Positions 22,730 to 31,553 of a stretch of DNA of 64,000 nt are shown here, piece by piece. The DNA is from DASYQD01 sp036005845 (GTDB taxonomy: Bacteria > Acidobacteriota > Thermoanaerobaculia > Multivoradales > JAIOJS01): positions 1 through 64,000 of the forward strand of contig DASYQD010000150.1 in assembly GCA_036005845.1 (NCBI GenBank), read 5' to 3'. Each line of letters opens with the position of its first letter. The stretch's first letter is position 1. A model generated the notes under the pieces. The model was not told where the DNA came from. It did no database searches and saw nothing but the letters and a program-made list of their open reading frames with translations. A program made the translations under genes and the position numbers.

Positions 22730-24988
22730 TCAGCGAGTGAGTAGCTCGACGCTCATCACCCCCAGCAGCGGGTCGACGCTGAGCCGCAGGTAGCGCACCT
22801 CGTGGCTGTTGGCGCCGTCGCGGGCCGGCGTCGATTGGCTCGACGGGTTGCCGCGGATGACGCGCAGGGTGGCGGTGAACTTCTCCTTGCCGGCGTTGTT
22901 GAAGGAGATGTCGCGCTGGCCTGACATCTCGTTGGGCGACAGCAGGTTGTCGCCGTTGAGCAGGGCGCTGTAGTTGAAGGTCGCGCCGGCGCCGGGCTGG
23001 CCATTGTCGGCGTTGGCGACAGTGACGTTGCCGGAGGCGGACTGGAGCTCCGCCACCACGACGTTGAGCGGCGCCGAGAGCGCGCTGGTCGAGACGTTCT
23101 TGATCTTGAGCTTGAAGGTGGAGACGCCGGTCTTCCAGGTGAGCCCGCTCTGCACCAGCCGCGTGCTGTCGGTGACGTCCTCGGTCGGCGGCGGCGGATC
23201 GAACTGCGAGAGCAGCGTCAGCCCACCCGACTGGCGGGCGAGCGTGCCGTACGAGTCGAACGAGTTGGGCGTGCCGTTGTCGCCGCAGGCGCCGGTGCAG
23301 CCGTCGGCGAAGCCGACGACGATGCGGCCCTTGGCGTCCATCGCGGCGTCGAAGAAGTCGAGCAGGTTGCGGTTGTCGGGCTCCGAGTTGCAGGCGATGC
23401 CGCTCGAGCAGATGCCGCCCGGGCCCTGCACCGGGTTGGCGGCCCCGCGGACGACGTTCCAGGTCTCGCCGCCGTCGTAGGTGGTGGCGACGTAGAGGTG
23501 CCAGACGCCGGGGAAGTCGATGGACTCGTAGTTGCCCGGCGCGGTCGTGCCGTGAAAGGCGAAGGAGGCGCGCTTGGGATCGCCGGCGACGACGGCGGGG
23601 AAGACGGCGTTCTGCAGGCCGAAGGGGGTGCCGACGTCGGTGTCGTGCTCCCAGTGCAGACCACGGTCGTGCGACACGGCGATACGCGGGTGGCCGTCGC
23701 CGTTGACATAGCCGAAGTAGACGGTGCCGTCGGTGGCGATGCCCACCGACGGGTCGGTGTCGCCCGGCAAGCTGTCGGGGACGCCGCGGATCGACCAGTG
23801 CTGGCCGTTGTCAGTGGAGACGATCACCGCCTGGTTGGGAGCGCAGGCGTTGTTGGGCAGGTAAGCGGTGCCGTCGGGCGCCACCTTGATGTGCCCGTGC
23901 AGGCTGCCGCACTCGGTGGTGTAGACCGGCACTCCGGGTCCGAAGGTGAGGCCGCCGTCCAGGCTCACCGCGCAGCTCGCCTCGACGTCGGCCTGGGCGC
24001 AGTAGTAGACGGCGTTGGGATAGACGTTCGGCACGCCGCCCGTGAGCGGCGGCGCGAACGGGCCGCCGCCGAGCGTCTGGTGGTCGACCATGGTGCCGAT
24101 GCCGCAGCCCTGGCTGGGGATCCACGTCGCGCCGGCGTCGTCGGTAAATTCGGTGAGGCTGCAGGCGCCGTGGAGCTGCGAGACGAAGGTGCGGCCGGTG
24201 GTGCGGTCGGTGTAGCCGATGGGATCGAGGCTCGTGCCCAGCGAGTTCGGCGGCGTGACGTTGGTCCAGGTCGGCGTCGCCGGGCTGGTGGAGTCGTCGA
24301 AAGTGATCTTGAGCGTCTTGCCGCCGACGTTGAGATAGCGGCGGCCGGTGAACAGCAGCGCGCCGGAGTCGGGGTCGAAGCCGAGCGATGGCTCGCCGTA
24401 GTTGGATCCCCAGTCGTTAGGCGCCGGGTAGCTCTGGAACTGCGGCGGCGGCTCGGAGCCGGCGATGAACGGGGTGAAGGGCGGTGGGCCGAGGGTGATG
24501 GTGCCGGCGAAGGTCTCGTTGGTGACCAGGAAGGGCTCGACGCGCACCGTGTAGCGGCGGTGTCCTTCCTGGACCGGCAGGATGACGATCTCCGGCCGGC
24601 CGCCGGTGGCCGAGCTGTCGACCACGGCGCCGCTCTCGTCGAGCACGAACATGTCGAAGTCGTTGCCGGTCTGCTGCCACTCGATCTTGATCTGCACGCG
24701 GTCCGCGGGATGCTGCGTCTTGTAGCCGGCGGGGATGTCGACGTCGAGCAGGAAGTCGTCGCAGGGCAGCACCGGGTCCTGGCAGATCGGCTGGTCGCCG
24801 ACGCCCGCCAGCGAGACGGCCTGGATGGTCGGGTTGGGGATGAGGAACGGCCCCGAGTCGTAGGTCACGGTCGGGTTGCTCGGGCTGAGCGTGCCGCTGC
24901 CCGTGACCGCGGCGCGCGCCGGGTGGGCAGTGGCGAGGACGAACGAGGCGAAGAGAACGGCGGCAGCGCGGAACGTAGGTTTGATCAC
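22730..24988 (-). CDS. Secreted sialidase-fold (BNR/Asp-box) protein
   Basis: A 752-residue exported protein. A signal peptide (1-26, ending ARA) precedes a beta-rich domain resembling a pre-peptidase C-like fold (about 30-165) and then a beta-propeller with several Asp-box-like motifs: SLDGGLTF, STDNGQHW, SHDRGLHW and TYDGGETW. The C-terminal ~120 residues form another beta domain. Asp-box propellers occur in sialidases and other glycan-active or binding proteins; the catalytic Arg triad of sialidases cannot be confirmed, so enzyme activity is open. Many cysteines fit an extracellular location. The GTG start has an AAGGAGG site at proper distance. Confidence 0.75.
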   Translation of the reverse strand: MIKPTFRAAAVLFASFVLATAHPARAAVTGSGTLSPSNPTVTYDSGPFLIPNPTIQAVSLAGVGDQPICQDPVLPCDDFLLDVDIPAGYKTQHPADRVQIKIEWQQTGNDFDMFVLDESGAVVDSSATGGRPEIVILPVQEGHRRYTVRVEPFLVTNETFAGTITLGPPPFTPFIAGSEPPPQFQSYPAPNDWGSNYGEPSLGFDPDSGALLFTGRRYLNVGGKTLKITFDDSTSPATPTWTNVTPPNSLGTSLDPIGYTDRTTGRTFVSQLHGACSLTEFTDDAGATWIPSQGCGIGTMVDHQTLGGGPFAPPLTGGVPNVYPNAVYYCAQADVEASCAVSLDGGLTFGPGVPVYTTECGSLHGHIKVAPDGTAYLPNNACAPNQAVIVSTDNGQHWSIRGVPDSLPGDTDPSVGIATDGTVYFGYVNGDGHPRIAVSHDRGLHWEHDTDVGTPFGLQNAVFPAVVAGDPKRASFAFHGTTAPGNYESIDFPGVWHLYVATTYDGGETWNVVRGAANPVQGPGGICSSGIACNSEPDNRNLLDFFDAAMDAKGRIVVGFADGCTGACGDNGTPNSFDSYGTLARQSGGLTLLSQFDPPPPTEDVTDSTRLVQSGLTWKTGVSTFKLKIKNVSTSALSAPLNVVVAELQSASGNVTVANADNGQPGAGATFNYSALLNGDNLLSPNEMSGQRDISFNNAGKEKFTATLRVIRGNPSSQSTPARDGANSHEVRYLRLSVDPLLGVMSVELLTR

Positions 24989-25095
24989 CGGACCTCCTTG
25001 CGACGCCGAAGTGTGCGCCGCATGAGGAGCCAGTTTGAGCAGTTCCTGCGCCTGGGAGGATCGGCAACCTCCTCAGGCGGGCTGAGGAAAATCCC

Positions 25096-25671
25096 TCAGC
25101 CGCCGCCAGCGAGGCGGGCGAGCGCCCTGGTGGCGAGGACGCGAGAGTGGAGGAGCTTCTCTTCGCGGCTGCCGGGGCCGCCGGCGCTGATACGCAGGTA
25201 GAGCTCGCCCTCGAGCACGTAGAGCACGCCGTAGGTGCCGGTGCCGAGCCAGAACGCCTCGTCGCCGAGCCCCGCGATGGGCTGGGGCTCCTGCTTCTCG
25301 CCCTCCTCCGTCCCGGCACCTCCACGCGACGGTTCGTGCTCGCGCTCTTCCTTGTCCGCGTCGCCGTGGAACATCGCCTGCCAGCGCTCGCGAGGTCCGC
25401 CAGCGTCGCGGCTCTCGGGCAGGCGGCGCGTGATCTCGAGGCTCACCGAGCGCGCGAAGTCGCGGGTGCGGAAGAAGCAGCGCGACACCGCGAGACCGTC
25501 ACGCACGAGCTCCGTGGCGGTCGCTTCGCTGAGCTCGCTCTGCTGCGCCGCCTCGAGCTCATCGCCGGTGATCAGCGCGCAGGCGGCTGGCGGCGACGCT
25601 GGCGTGGGCACCGCATTCGGAGCGGCGAGACCGGTGAGGAAGATGAGCAGGGGTGCGGCCGCGCGCTGCAC
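25096..25671 (-). CDS. Exported protein of unknown function
   Basis: A 191-residue protein, not recognised with certainty. It has a short signal-like N-terminus (QRAAAPLLIFLTGLAAP), a CALITGDELEAAQ segment just after it, a central CFFRTRDF strand and a Glu/Lys-rich insertion (about 110-140), followed by GLGDEAFWLGTGTYGVLYVLEG. The layout resembles small secreted proteins with a 'C-x-L-(L/I)-T..E(I/V)' opening such as DUF3558-like lipoproteins. The GTG start is supported by a -10 box 6 nt ahead. It is divergent from the ATP-grasp gene. Confidence 0.6.
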   Translation of the reverse strand: MQRAAAPLLIFLTGLAAPNAVPTPASPPAACALITGDELEAAQQSELSEATATELVRDGLAVSRCFFRTRDFARSVSLEITRRLPESRDAGGPRERWQAMFHGDADKEEREHEPSRGGAGTEEGEKQEPQPIAGLGDEAFWLGTGTYGVLYVLEGELYLRISAGGPGSREEKLLHSRVLATRALARLAGGG

Positions 25672-25677
25672 CGGATG

Positions 25678-25683
25678 ACTGTA
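25678..25683 (-). promoter_or_regulatory. -10 box (TACAGT) of a leaderless transcript
   Basis: It ends 6 nt before the GTG of the exported-protein gene, which has no Shine-Dalgarno sequence. Confidence 0.5.
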
Positions 25684-25734
25684 GCAGCGCGCCGTCGCGG
25701 TCCTGGCAGCTCCCTTGCTGGCGCGCGTCAGGGC

Positions 25735-26793
25735 ATGAAGATAACCGTGCTTACCTATGTCGACCCGGATGACGGGCGCGACGCGGTGGTCGACCAAGTG
25801 AGCGCAGCGCTGGGCGCTCGCCATGCGGTCGAGATCCTCGAGATCCAGGACGACCTCGACGCGCTGATCGTCGGCCTCCGCCAGCAGAAGCCCGATCTCG
25901 TTTTCAACCTCTGCGAGATGTTCGGCGAGGACGTGCAGGGCGACGCACGAGTCGCGGCGGTGCTGGAGCTGCTGCGCGTGCCGTTCACCGGCGGCGGCGC
26001 CGCGGAGCTGTTCCTGGTCCAGGACAAGGGCCTGACCAAGAAGATGCTGGCCTTCGACGGCATCCTCTATCCCAACTTCGCGGTCTTCGCCGAGAACTCC
26101 GACTTCGAGACCGGCGGCAACCTGCGTATGCCGCTCTTCGTCAAGCCGCTGCGCGGCGACGCCTCCATCGGCATCAGCGGCAGCGAGGCGCTGGTGCGCG
26201 ACGCCCGCTCGCTGATGGAGCGCGTGGTGCAGATCCACGACGAATGCAAGGACGCGGCGCTTGCCGAGGAATACATCGAGGGTCGCGAGCTCTACGTCGG
26301 GGTGCTCGGCAACCGCGAGCCCGAAGCGCTGCCGCCGATCGAGCTCGATCTGTCCGGGCTGCCCGACGACATGCCAGCGGTCGCGGACCAGGCGGTGAAG
26401 TTCGACGAGGAGCTGGGAAAAAAATACGGCATCGATGCGCGCATCGCCGAGTTGCCCGACGAGCTGCGCGCGAAGCTGCAGAAGGTGGCCGTGCAGGCCT
26501 ACCGCGCGCTGCGCGTGCGCGACTACGGCCGCGTCGACCTACGGCTGACCGAAGCGGGCGAGATCTACGTCCTCGAGGTGAACGCCAACTGCTATCTCGA
26601 AGAGAAGCAGGAATTCGCCATGGCCGCAGCGGCGGCGGGCTACGACTATCCGGCGATGCTCGACAAGATCGTGGCGCTCGCCGTGGAGCGACAAGGCGTC
26701 AAGCCAAAGCGCGGCCAGCCTCGGCGTCGCGCGGGAGCGAGGCGTGTTCGAGCCGCGGCCGCCACCAGAGAAACCGCGGCTCGCACCACTTGA
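25735..26793 (+). CDS. ATP-grasp ligase (D-alanine-D-alanine ligase-like)
   Basis: A 352-residue ATP-grasp enzyme. The N-terminal domain (MKITVLTYVDPDD, LVFNLCEMFGE) and PFTGGGA block match the Ddl-like group; LFVKPLRGDASIGIS supplies the nucleotide lysine and Gly loop, AEEYIEGREL the adenine-side Glu, and YVLEVNANCYLEE the Mg-binding Glu/Asn. Such enzymes join a carboxylate to an amine via acyl phosphate; here the product is unknown, since true Ddl genes usually sit with cell-wall genes. The last ~30 residues are Arg/Ala-rich and may be disordered. The zinc metallopeptidase gene nearby may be functionally linked. Confidence 0.82.
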   Translation: MKITVLTYVDPDDGRDAVVDQVSAALGARHAVEILEIQDDLDALIVGLRQQKPDLVFNLCEMFGEDVQGDARVAAVLELLRVPFTGGGAAELFLVQDKGLTKKMLAFDGILYPNFAVFAENSDFETGGNLRMPLFVKPLRGDASIGISGSEALVRDARSLMERVVQIHDECKDAALAEEYIEGRELYVGVLGNREPEALPPIELDLSGLPDDMPAVADQAVKFDEELGKKYGIDARIAELPDELRAKLQKVAVQAYRALRVRDYGRVDLRLTEAGEIYVLEVNANCYLEEKQEFAMAAAAAGYDYPAMLDKIVALAVERQGVKPKRGQPRRRAGARRVRAAAATRETAARTT

Positions 26794-26840
26794 TCCGCGG
26801 GTCGGGAGCGATCATCGACGGCGTTCAGTTGAGAGCGGTC

Positions 26841-27131
26841 CTAACGCCGGCGCTGCCAGTGACGTGGATCGCGGGAGCTGTGCGTCACTGCGATGACGAT
26901 GAGGACGTCACCGCGGAGCCGATAGAAGACTTGATAAGGGAAGCCCGACACTACGGCGCGACGAACGTCTCCCCTCACTACCGGGAACGCTCGCGGATGG
27001 GTCAAGGCAATGTCGAGAGTCGCGGCGATGGCGACGGTAAACCGGTCCTCGACCTGTGGGGATCTCTCCCCGTACCACTCTCGCGCCTCAAGGATGTCGA
27101 GGTCGGCCGCCGCTCGATAGCGGAGCTTCAT
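26841..27131 (-). CDS. RelE/ParE-family toxin
   Basis: A 96-residue basic protein with the family pattern: KLRYRAAADLDILEAREWYGE at the start, FPVVRGDVRRAVVSGFPYQVFYRL in the middle and VIAVTHSSRDPRHW at the end. ParE/RelE toxins attack gyrase or ribosome-bound mRNA; the SGFPYQVFY type is common among ParE-like members. Its ATG overlaps the antitoxin stop by 4 nt, so both are produced together. Confidence 0.88.
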   Translation of the reverse strand: MKLRYRAAADLDILEAREWYGERSPQVEDRFTVAIAATLDIALTHPRAFPVVRGDVRRAVVSGFPYQVFYRLRGDVLIVIAVTHSSRDPRHWQRRR

Positions 27132-27343
27132 GCACGGGGCTTGCGCAGGCGGGCGAGCAACTCCTCGCCTGGGAGCGTACCGTCAGGATCGCGATCGTCT
27201 TCTGCGATCCGTTCGTCGAGGAGCTGTTTCTGCCAATCGGTCAATGGCTCTTCGATGAGACTCAGATGAAGCGTCTCCATCAGCGCAGCGCGGTCCTCGG
27301 CGGGCAGCTTCAGTGCTGCCTCTTGAAGCTCGGTCTTGTTCAT
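27128..27343 (-). CDS. Addiction-module antitoxin (RelB/ParD-like small protein)
   Basis: A 71-residue acidic protein of the short 'addiction module component' type: an N-terminal LQEAALKLPAEDRAALMETL helix and a C-terminal ELLARLRKP segment that likely wraps the toxin. No DNA-binding ribbon-helix-helix is obvious. It precedes and overlaps the toxin gene. Its ATG lies 6 nt behind a TACACT -10 box, so the operon is probably leaderless. Confidence 0.85.
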   Translation of the reverse strand: MNKTELQEAALKLPAEDRAALMETLHLSLIEEPLTDWQKQLLDERIAEDDRDPDGTLPGEELLARLRKPRA

Positions 27344-27349
27344 TACCGA

Positions 27350-27355
27350 AGTGTA
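27350..27355 (-). promoter_or_regulatory. -10 box (TACACT) of the antitoxin-toxin operon
   Basis: It ends 6 nt before the antitoxin ATG; no Shine-Dalgarno sequence lies between. Confidence 0.5.
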
Positions 27356-27367
27356 CTGGAGCGCGGG

Positions 27368-28381
27368 CTACGGCAGGTACGAGCCGGTCTGCACGTGGCT
27401 CATCGCCAGCGCCGTGACGAGCACGACGAGCCCGCGTTCGATGCGCTGCTCGCGGGCGGCGGCGTAGGTCAGCTCCATCTCGCCGGCGCGCCGCTGCATC
27501 TGCCCGAGCAGCGCTCGCGTGTGCTCGGGGAAGTGGCCTGTCCAGCGGTAGATCTCCGCAGGCAGGCTACGAGTGAGGCGTTGGATCAGCGCGGCCGCGG
27601 GGAGCGCGTCCCCGACGGTCTCATCGACCTCCTCGAATAGCGTGCGCAGCGCACCGTCGAGGCCGGGAAGCGGCTCGCCGCCGCCGTCCTCGTGAATCTC
27701 CCCGTAGAAGTCGCGCACCGAGTAGTCGACCGTGCCGACGTCCTCGTCGAGGTCCTCGTCGGTCACCGCCGGAACCTCGGCATGCAGCTGCTTCATCAGC
27801 GCATCGCAGTACTCGAGCTTGGCGAGGGCGCCGCTCCAGTCGGCGTAGTCGCGGCGCCAGTCGAGGCGCGGCGTCATCCAGACGGCGAAGGTCTCCGCCC
27901 AATCCTCGTCGGGGTGCTTCTGCGCGTACCATCCGGGGAGATGGCGGACGTACTTGCGGCTGAACGGTTTGGGGCGGTACTTCTCGCGGTAAGGGCGGGC
28001 GATGGGGCCGAAGAGCTCGACCCACTCGGGACGCTCGTAGAGGCAGTAGGCGTAGTTGACGACATGGCCGAATTCGTGGCGCAGGTAGCGCAGCACGTCG
28101 GCGCGGTCGGTGCCTTCGACGAAGGCGGTGCGCTCCTCGTGGAGCGCCGTCAGCTCGGGGCTCGCGAGGTAGAAGGGCATGGCGATCGCCACGGTGCCGA
28201 ACGGCACGCCCCACTCCGTAGACAGGTAGGGCCGGGGCCGCACGGCGAGGCCGAGCTTGTCGACCTCGGCGAGGAAATCGGCCACCACCGGCGCCAGCGG
28301 CGTGCCCTCGATGGTGAGACCGAGGTCGCGGATGGGGGTGGAGACGTCGTGCGTCTCGCGGAAGGTGGCTTCGGCGGGCAT
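27368..28381 (-). CDS. Putative zinc-binding metallopeptidase
   Basis: A 337-residue protein. The central HEFGHVVNY gives an HExxH zinc site and catalytic Glu, and EDWAETFAVWM about 60 residues later supplies a likely third ligand Glu, as in the 'putative zinc-binding metallopeptidase' family. N-terminal strands (LGLTIEGTPLAPVV...) precede the active site, and the last ~80 residues are helical with RGLVVLVTALAMSHV. There is no clear signal peptide, so it is probably cytoplasmic. The nearby ATP-grasp gene on the opposite strand suggests a peptide-like substrate shared between the two, which is inference. Confidence 0.75.
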   Translation of the reverse strand: MPAEATFRETHDVSTPIRDLGLTIEGTPLAPVVADFLAEVDKLGLAVRPRPYLSTEWGVPFGTVAIAMPFYLASPELTALHEERTAFVEGTDRADVLRYLRHEFGHVVNYAYCLYERPEWVELFGPIARPYREKYRPKPFSRKYVRHLPGWYAQKHPDEDWAETFAVWMTPRLDWRRDYADWSGALAKLEYCDALMKQLHAEVPAVTDEDLDEDVGTVDYSVRDFYGEIHEDGGGEPLPGLDGALRTLFEEVDETVGDALPAAALIQRLTRSLPAEIYRWTGHFPEHTRALLGQMQRRAGEMELTYAAAREQRIERGLVVLVTALAMSHVQTGSYLP

Positions 28382-28486
28382 GGCTAGGCCGCTCGGCGTG
28401 CAAGCTCGTTGCCGAGTACGCCACCGACAGCGCGTTCCGAGCCGCTAATGCTGGCCCTTCCGAGGGTTGCGCCCAGCCGCCTTCGC

Positions 28487-28492
28487 TACAAT
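28487..28492 (+). promoter_or_regulatory. -10 box (TACAAT) before leuS
   Basis: It ends 9 nt before the leuS ATG; no Shine-Dalgarno is present, so the message is probably leaderless or nearly so. Confidence 0.5.
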
Positions 28493-28501
28493 GCGCCGCC
28501 T

Positions 28502-31042
28502 ATGCGCCGCGAGGTCGACCCTTTCCGTCCCCACGAGCACGAGCCGCGCTGGCAGGAGTTGTGGCGGCGCGAGGGGCTCGACCGCACGCCCGAGCCGCCG
28601 CGCGACAAGCGCTACGTCCTCGAGATGCTGCCCTACCCGTCGGGCGACATCCACATCGGCCACTTCCGCAACTACACGATCGGCGACGTGGTGGCGCGCT
28701 TCGAGCGCATGCGCGGGCACGACGTGCTGCACCCCTTCGGCTGGGATGCCTTCGGCCTGCCGGCGGAGAACGCGGCGATCACGCGCGGCATCCAGCCCGC
28801 CGAGTGGACCTACAAGAACATCGAGACGTCGCGCGCCACGCTGCAGCGGATGGGCCTGTCGTACGACTGGGACCGCGAGGTCGTCACCTGCCGCGCCGAC
28901 TACTACAAGTTCACGCAGTGGATGTTCCTGCTGCTGCACCGGCGCGGGCTGGCTTATCGCGCTCGCGCGGCGGTGAACTGGTGCCCGGTCGACCAGACGG
29001 TGCTCGCCAACGAGCACGTCGTCGACGGCTGCTGCTGGCGGCACCCGGGCGTGCCGGTGGAGAAGCGCGAGCTCGAGCAGTGGTTCTTCAAGATCACCGA
29101 CTACGCGCAGCGGCTGCTCGACGACCTCGACAAGCTGCCCGACTGGCCGGAGAGCACGGTCAAGATGCAGCGCTCGTGGATCGGGCGCAGCGAGGGCGCC
29201 GAGGTCACCTTCCAGGTCCCCGGCTGGGCGACGGCGAGCGGCCACGGCGAAGGCGTCACCGTGTTCACTACGCGCCCCGACACGCTTTGGGGCGCCACCT
29301 TCCTGACGCTGGCGCCCGAGCACCGCATGGTCGAGCGGGTGACGACGCCCGACCGCCGCGCCGAGGTGGAGGCCTATGTCGCCGCGGCACGCAAGAAGAC
29401 CGACATCGAGCGCTCCGACCTGTCGCGGCAGAAGGACGGCGTCTTCACCGGCGCCTACGCCATCAACCCGGTGACGCACGACCCGATCCCGATCTGGGTC
29501 GCCGACTACGTGCTCGGCGGCTACGGCACCGGCGCCATCATGGGCGTGCCGGCGCACGACGAGCGCGACTTCGCCTTCGCGCGCGCCTACGGACTGCCGC
29601 TCAAGGTGGTGGTGCAGCCGCGCGACCAGGACGCGCCGCGCCTCGATGCGGAGACCATGACCGAAGCGTGGTCGGGCGACGGCGCGATGGTCGACTCGCC
29701 GCCCTTCGACGGCACGTCGGCGCCGCAAGGGATCCCGCAGGTCATCGCCTGGCTCGCCGAGCGCAAGATCGGCCGCGCCAAGGTGCAGTTCCGCCTGCGC
29801 GACTGGCTGATCAGCCGCCAGCGCTACTGGGGCTGCCCCATTCCGATGATCCACTGCCCGCAGTGCGGCGTCGTGCCGGTGCCCGAGGAGCAGCTGCCGA
29901 TCGAGCTGCCGGCGCACGTCGAGAGCTTCATCCCCACCGGCCGCTCGCCGCTCGAGGACGTCGCCGAGTTCATCAACACCACCTGCCCGCAGTGCGCCGG
30001 TCCGGCGAAGCGCGACCCCGACACCATGGACACCTTCGTTGACTCGTCCTGGTACATGCTGCGCTACGTCGACGCCCACAACGACCGCGAGCCGTTCTCG
30101 AAGGAGCGCGCCAAGGAGTGGCTGCCGATCGACCTCTACATCGGCGGCGACGAGCACGCCACCGGGCACCTTCTCTACTCCCGCTTCTTCACCAAGGTGT
30201 TGTTCGACGCGGGCTGGGTGCCGGTGGAGGAGCCGGCGACTCGACTCTTCCACCATGGAATGGTGGCCGACGCGTTGGGCGAGACGATGTCGAAGTCGAA
30301 GGGCAACGTCGTGTCGCCGGGCACCCTCTTCGAGAAGGACGGCGTCGACGTGCCGCGGCTGGCGATGCTCTTCTTCGCGCCGTCGGACGCCGAGATCCTG
30401 TGGAGCGAGGCGGGCATCGAGGGCGCGCGCCGCTTCGTGTACCGGTTGTGGGAGACGATGCTCGCGACGATCGCGGACCCGCGCTTTGCGGGCACATCCG
30501 GCAATCCAGGCGCGGCGATCGACCCGGCGACGCTCTCGAGGGGTGCACGCGAGGCGTGGCGCCTCGTCCACCGCGCACTCGAGCGCACCACGCAGGCCTG
30601 CGAGCGCGACCTCGCCTTCAACACCGCCGTCGCCGCCTTCATGGAGTGGATCAACGCCGCCCGCCGCGTCGGCGAGCCGGGCGAGTGGAGCGCTGCCGAC
30701 TTCCCGTCGCTCGCCGCCGCCGTCCGCATCGTGGCGCAGGCGATCGCGCCGCTGGCCCCGCACCTGGGCGAGGAGCTGTGGAAGCGCAGCGGGGGCGAGG
30801 AGAGCGTCTTCCGCGCCGGCTGGCCGCAGGTCGATCCGGCAGCGCTCAAGAAGGACACCGTCGAGGTGCCGATCCAGGTTAACGGCAAGCTGAGGAGCCG
30901 CGTCTACCTGGCGCCCGATGCCAGCAAGGAAGAGATGGAGCAGGCGGCGCTGCTCGACGAGAAGGTGCGCGAGCTGCTCGCCGGCAAGCCACCGCGGCGC
31001 GTGGTGGTGGTGCCCGGGCGTCTGGTGAACGTCGTCGCCTGA
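28502..31042 (+). CDS. leuS: Leucine--tRNA ligase
   Basis: An 846-residue class I aminoacyl-tRNA synthetase that charges tRNA-Leu, of normal bacterial length. The LeuRS N-terminus is typical (W-x-x-x-G, then YVLEMLPYPSGDIHIGHFRNY with the HIGH motif near residue 50). The CP1 editing domain follows with TTRPDTLWGATF and GAIMGVPAHDERD, then the zinc-like CPQCGVVPVP insertion, the MSKSKGN signature near 595 and the C-terminal anticodon-binding and LeuRS-specific tail. The ATG is placed 9 nt after a -10 box. Single gene, essential. Confidence 0.98.
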   Translation: MRREVDPFRPHEHEPRWQELWRREGLDRTPEPPRDKRYVLEMLPYPSGDIHIGHFRNYTIGDVVARFERMRGHDVLHPFGWDAFGLPAENAAITRGIQPAEWTYKNIETSRATLQRMGLSYDWDREVVTCRADYYKFTQWMFLLLHRRGLAYRARAAVNWCPVDQTVLANEHVVDGCCWRHPGVPVEKRELEQWFFKITDYAQRLLDDLDKLPDWPESTVKMQRSWIGRSEGAEVTFQVPGWATASGHGEGVTVFTTRPDTLWGATFLTLAPEHRMVERVTTPDRRAEVEAYVAAARKKTDIERSDLSRQKDGVFTGAYAINPVTHDPIPIWVADYVLGGYGTGAIMGVPAHDERDFAFARAYGLPLKVVVQPRDQDAPRLDAETMTEAWSGDGAMVDSPPFDGTSAPQGIPQVIAWLAERKIGRAKVQFRLRDWLISRQRYWGCPIPMIHCPQCGVVPVPEEQLPIELPAHVESFIPTGRSPLEDVAEFINTTCPQCAGPAKRDPDTMDTFVDSSWYMLRYVDAHNDREPFSKERAKEWLPIDLYIGGDEHATGHLLYSRFFTKVLFDAGWVPVEEPATRLFHHGMVADALGETMSKSKGNVVSPGTLFEKDGVDVPRLAMLFFAPSDAEILWSEAGIEGARRFVYRLWETMLATIADPRFAGTSGNPGAAIDPATLSRGAREAWRLVHRALERTTQACERDLAFNTAVAAFMEWINAARRVGEPGEWSAADFPSLAAAVRIVAQAIAPLAPHLGEELWKRSGGEESVFRAGWPQVDPAALKKDTVEVPIQVNGKLRSRVYLAPDASKEEMEQAALLDEKVRELLAGKPPRRVVVVPGRLVNVVA

Positions 31043-31145
31043 CGCGCGCGTCTGCCGGCTGCCGTATCTGGCACCGATCTCGCACTGGAGCCGGGCGTCT
31101 GACCGCCGCCCAAGGGCGGGTCGCCACGACACGGAGGCAACACGA

Positions 31146-31427
31146 ATGACCGCGACCCAGATGTTCCGCAAGCTCATCGACCCCGCCGACCCGGCGCAGG
31201 TCGACGAGTTCTACCAGAATTTCCGGCCGACCATCCCGATGGACCGCGCCCTCCTCTGCCTCGATTGCGAGGTCATCTTCGAGGCGGAGGGCACGCAGAA
31301 GTGTCCGGCCTGCGGCTCCAGCATGGCTTGGGCCATCGGGCGCGCCTTGAACCGCTCGGCCGATGGGCACGATGGACACGGCACCATCGACCGCCGCCTG
31401 CAACCGCTCGGTTCCCAGGCGCACTGA
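31146..31427 (+). CDS. Small zinc-ribbon protein
   Basis: A 93-residue protein with one treble-clef-like ribbon formed by LCLDCE and CPACGS about 15 residues apart (two CxxC knuckles, residues about 38-56). The N-terminal part is helical and the C-terminus is polar. Similar small ribbons bind zinc and act in nucleic-acid or protein contacts; no exact role is assigned. A GGAGG site lies 8 nt before the ATG. A strong hairpin follows, so it is probably the last gene of its transcript. Confidence 0.65.
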   Translation: MTATQMFRKLIDPADPAQVDEFYQNFRPTIPMDRALLCLDCEVIFEAEGTQKCPACGSSMAWAIGRALNRSADGHDGHGTIDRRLQPLGSQAH

Positions 31428-31470
31428 ACCGGCCGCTCGAAGCATCTGCATCGCTGACGAAATGGAACGC

Positions 31471-31502
31471 GCACCGGCCGTGACTTCGGGCACGGCCGGT
31501 GC
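31471..31502. terminator. 12-bp perfect hairpin, likely terminator
   Basis: 31471-31482 pairs with 31491-31502 around an 8-nt loop. There is no long T run, so it may terminate weakly or protect the transcript end; the next gene has its own promoter just behind it. Confidence 0.6.
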
Positions 31503-31539
31503 GACGTTCTCGGCGTACGTTCCGCATCTGCCGGCGCGG

Positions 31540-31545
31540 TAGTCT
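31540..31545 (+). promoter_or_regulatory. -10 box (TAGTCT) before the PilZ gene
   Basis: It ends 8 nt before the ATG, with no Shine-Dalgarno between them. Confidence 0.45.
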
Positions 31546-31553
31546 CTCGCGCG

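Noticed and set aside
22504..22740. Small Arg/Pro/Ala-rich ORFs in both repeat arms sharing a common sequence
   Set aside because: The similarity comes from the inverted repeat itself; there is no ribosome site, and the composition is typical of non-coding GC-rich DNA.
25076..25104. Hairpin overlapping the stop codon of the gene at 25096 as terminator
   Set aside because: The stem is interrupted, the T residues lie in the loop, and no T run follows it.
28445..31177. 910-residue open frame antisense to leuS, and similar long antisense frames at 8819-11116 (-) and 39856-42660 (-)
   Set aside because: They are by-products of high GC codon use: Arg/His/Ala/Gly-rich composition, no domain or ribosome site, lying exactly opposite well-supported genes.
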